Assembly (NCBI GenBank): GCA_021779955.1
Contig: JAJXZS010000031.1
Location: forward strand, 1 to 64,000
Origin: Chloroflexota bacterium
GTDB lineage: Bacteria > Chloroflexota > Anaerolineae > Anaerolineales > Anaerolineaceae
Length of the DNA stretch: 64,000 nucleotides
Reading direction: 5' to 3'
This document shows positions 63,911 through 64,000 of the stretch, piece by piece (position 1 is the stretch's first letter; every line of letters begins with the position of its first letter). The notes beneath the pieces were generated by a model, which saw only the letters and a program-made list of their open reading frames with translations, made no database searches and was not told the DNA's origin. A program made the position numbers and the translations under genes.

Positions 63911-64000
63911 TCAATAGCACAGGGTCAGGGTCCAGACGGCGACATCCAGGTCGGCGGGACTCTGGGAACCTTCGATGCCGTTGATGGTGTATGTGTAAGT
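63911..64000 (-). CDS. C-terminal fragment of a gene extending beyond the window
   Basis: Frame open from the right edge to TGA at 63911-63913. The 29 residues end TYTYTINGIEGSQSPADLD then VAVWTLTLCY. The Thr/Tyr-rich beta-like composition suggests a secreted protein. Too short to identify; supported by the hairpin just past the stop. Confidence 0.4.
   Translation of the reverse strand, partial: TYTYTINGIEGSQSPADLDVAVWTLTLCY

Noticed and set aside
1-64000. tRNA or rRNA genes, insertion sequences, phage genes, replication origin
   Set aside because: I looked through the intergenic gaps by eye and saw no cloverleaf with a GGTTCGA-type T arm, no transposase or integrase motif, and no DnaA-box cluster; tRNAscan-SE and an IS search would confirm.

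Overview
This 64 kb window looks like chromosomal DNA of a GC-rich, probably anaerobic or facultative bacterium of the Chloroflexota (Anaerolineae-like). That assignment is inferred from gene content: a bacterial Elp3, a System I cytochrome c maturation operon with a variant CcmE, a VorB-type 2-oxoacid:ferredoxin oxidoreductase, an alpha-glucan phosphorylase, a GH1 glycosidase, and many secreted proteins with Thr/Pro-rich linkers. No rRNA, tRNA, CRISPR array, IS element or prophage was seen.

Layout. 1-2.8 kb: end of a MacB-type ABC exporter and two minimal PspC proteins. 2.8-6.5 kb: an EamA permease, a roadblock/V4R-like pair beside a GT2 glycosyltransferase, and a stand-alone GGDEF protein. 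6.5-19.9 kb: rsmA coupled to a YabE-like cell-wall protein, a CBS protein, an M20 peptidase, a GNAT protein, a DUF45 metalloprotein, a LuxR-type regulator, a methyltransferase, Elp3, a membrane GGDEF protein, a secreted three-repeat protein and a second EamA permease. 19.9-27.7 kb: one leftward cytochrome c maturation operon in the order E-F-H-G-zinc ribbon-lipoprotein-A-B-C-D. 27.8-33.6 kb: a small lipoprotein, DegV, beta-glucosidase, glucan phosphorylase and a DUF5698 protein. 33.7-37.2 kb: lysS, greA, an alpha/beta hydrolase and a small membrane ORF. 37.4-42.5 kb: vorDABC, then a thiolase and an NAD-dependent epimerase. 42.6-55.3 kb: an envelope-rich block (lipoproteins, LysM, TPR, a penicillin-binding-protein homologue that has lost its catalytic residues, HAD phosphatase, gluzincin, C39-like peptidase, miaB, M23 peptidase). 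55.3-56.5 kb: an AT-rich island with a NYN-domain protein. 56.5-64 kb: thrC, a GAF/PAS histidine kinase, an MBL-fold protein, endonuclease III, a membrane protein gene broken by an in-frame TAG, a further membrane protein and the tail of a last gene.

The most distinctive observations are: (1) the GT51/transpeptidase protein at 46879-49752 lacks both catalytic glutamates, the SxxK lysine and the KTG threonine, so it is probably a scaffold or sensor; (2) CcmE carries Cys (CPSKY) instead of the heme-binding His, yet CcmH is present in the same operon, alongside two unassigned subunits; (3) at least eleven genes have a TATAAT-like -10 box 6-8 nt before the start codon and no ribosome binding site, implying leaderless mRNAs; (4) degenerate 7-bp repeats occur in several gaps, one running into the 3' end of lysS. 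Where the start codon is uncertain, the entry says so.
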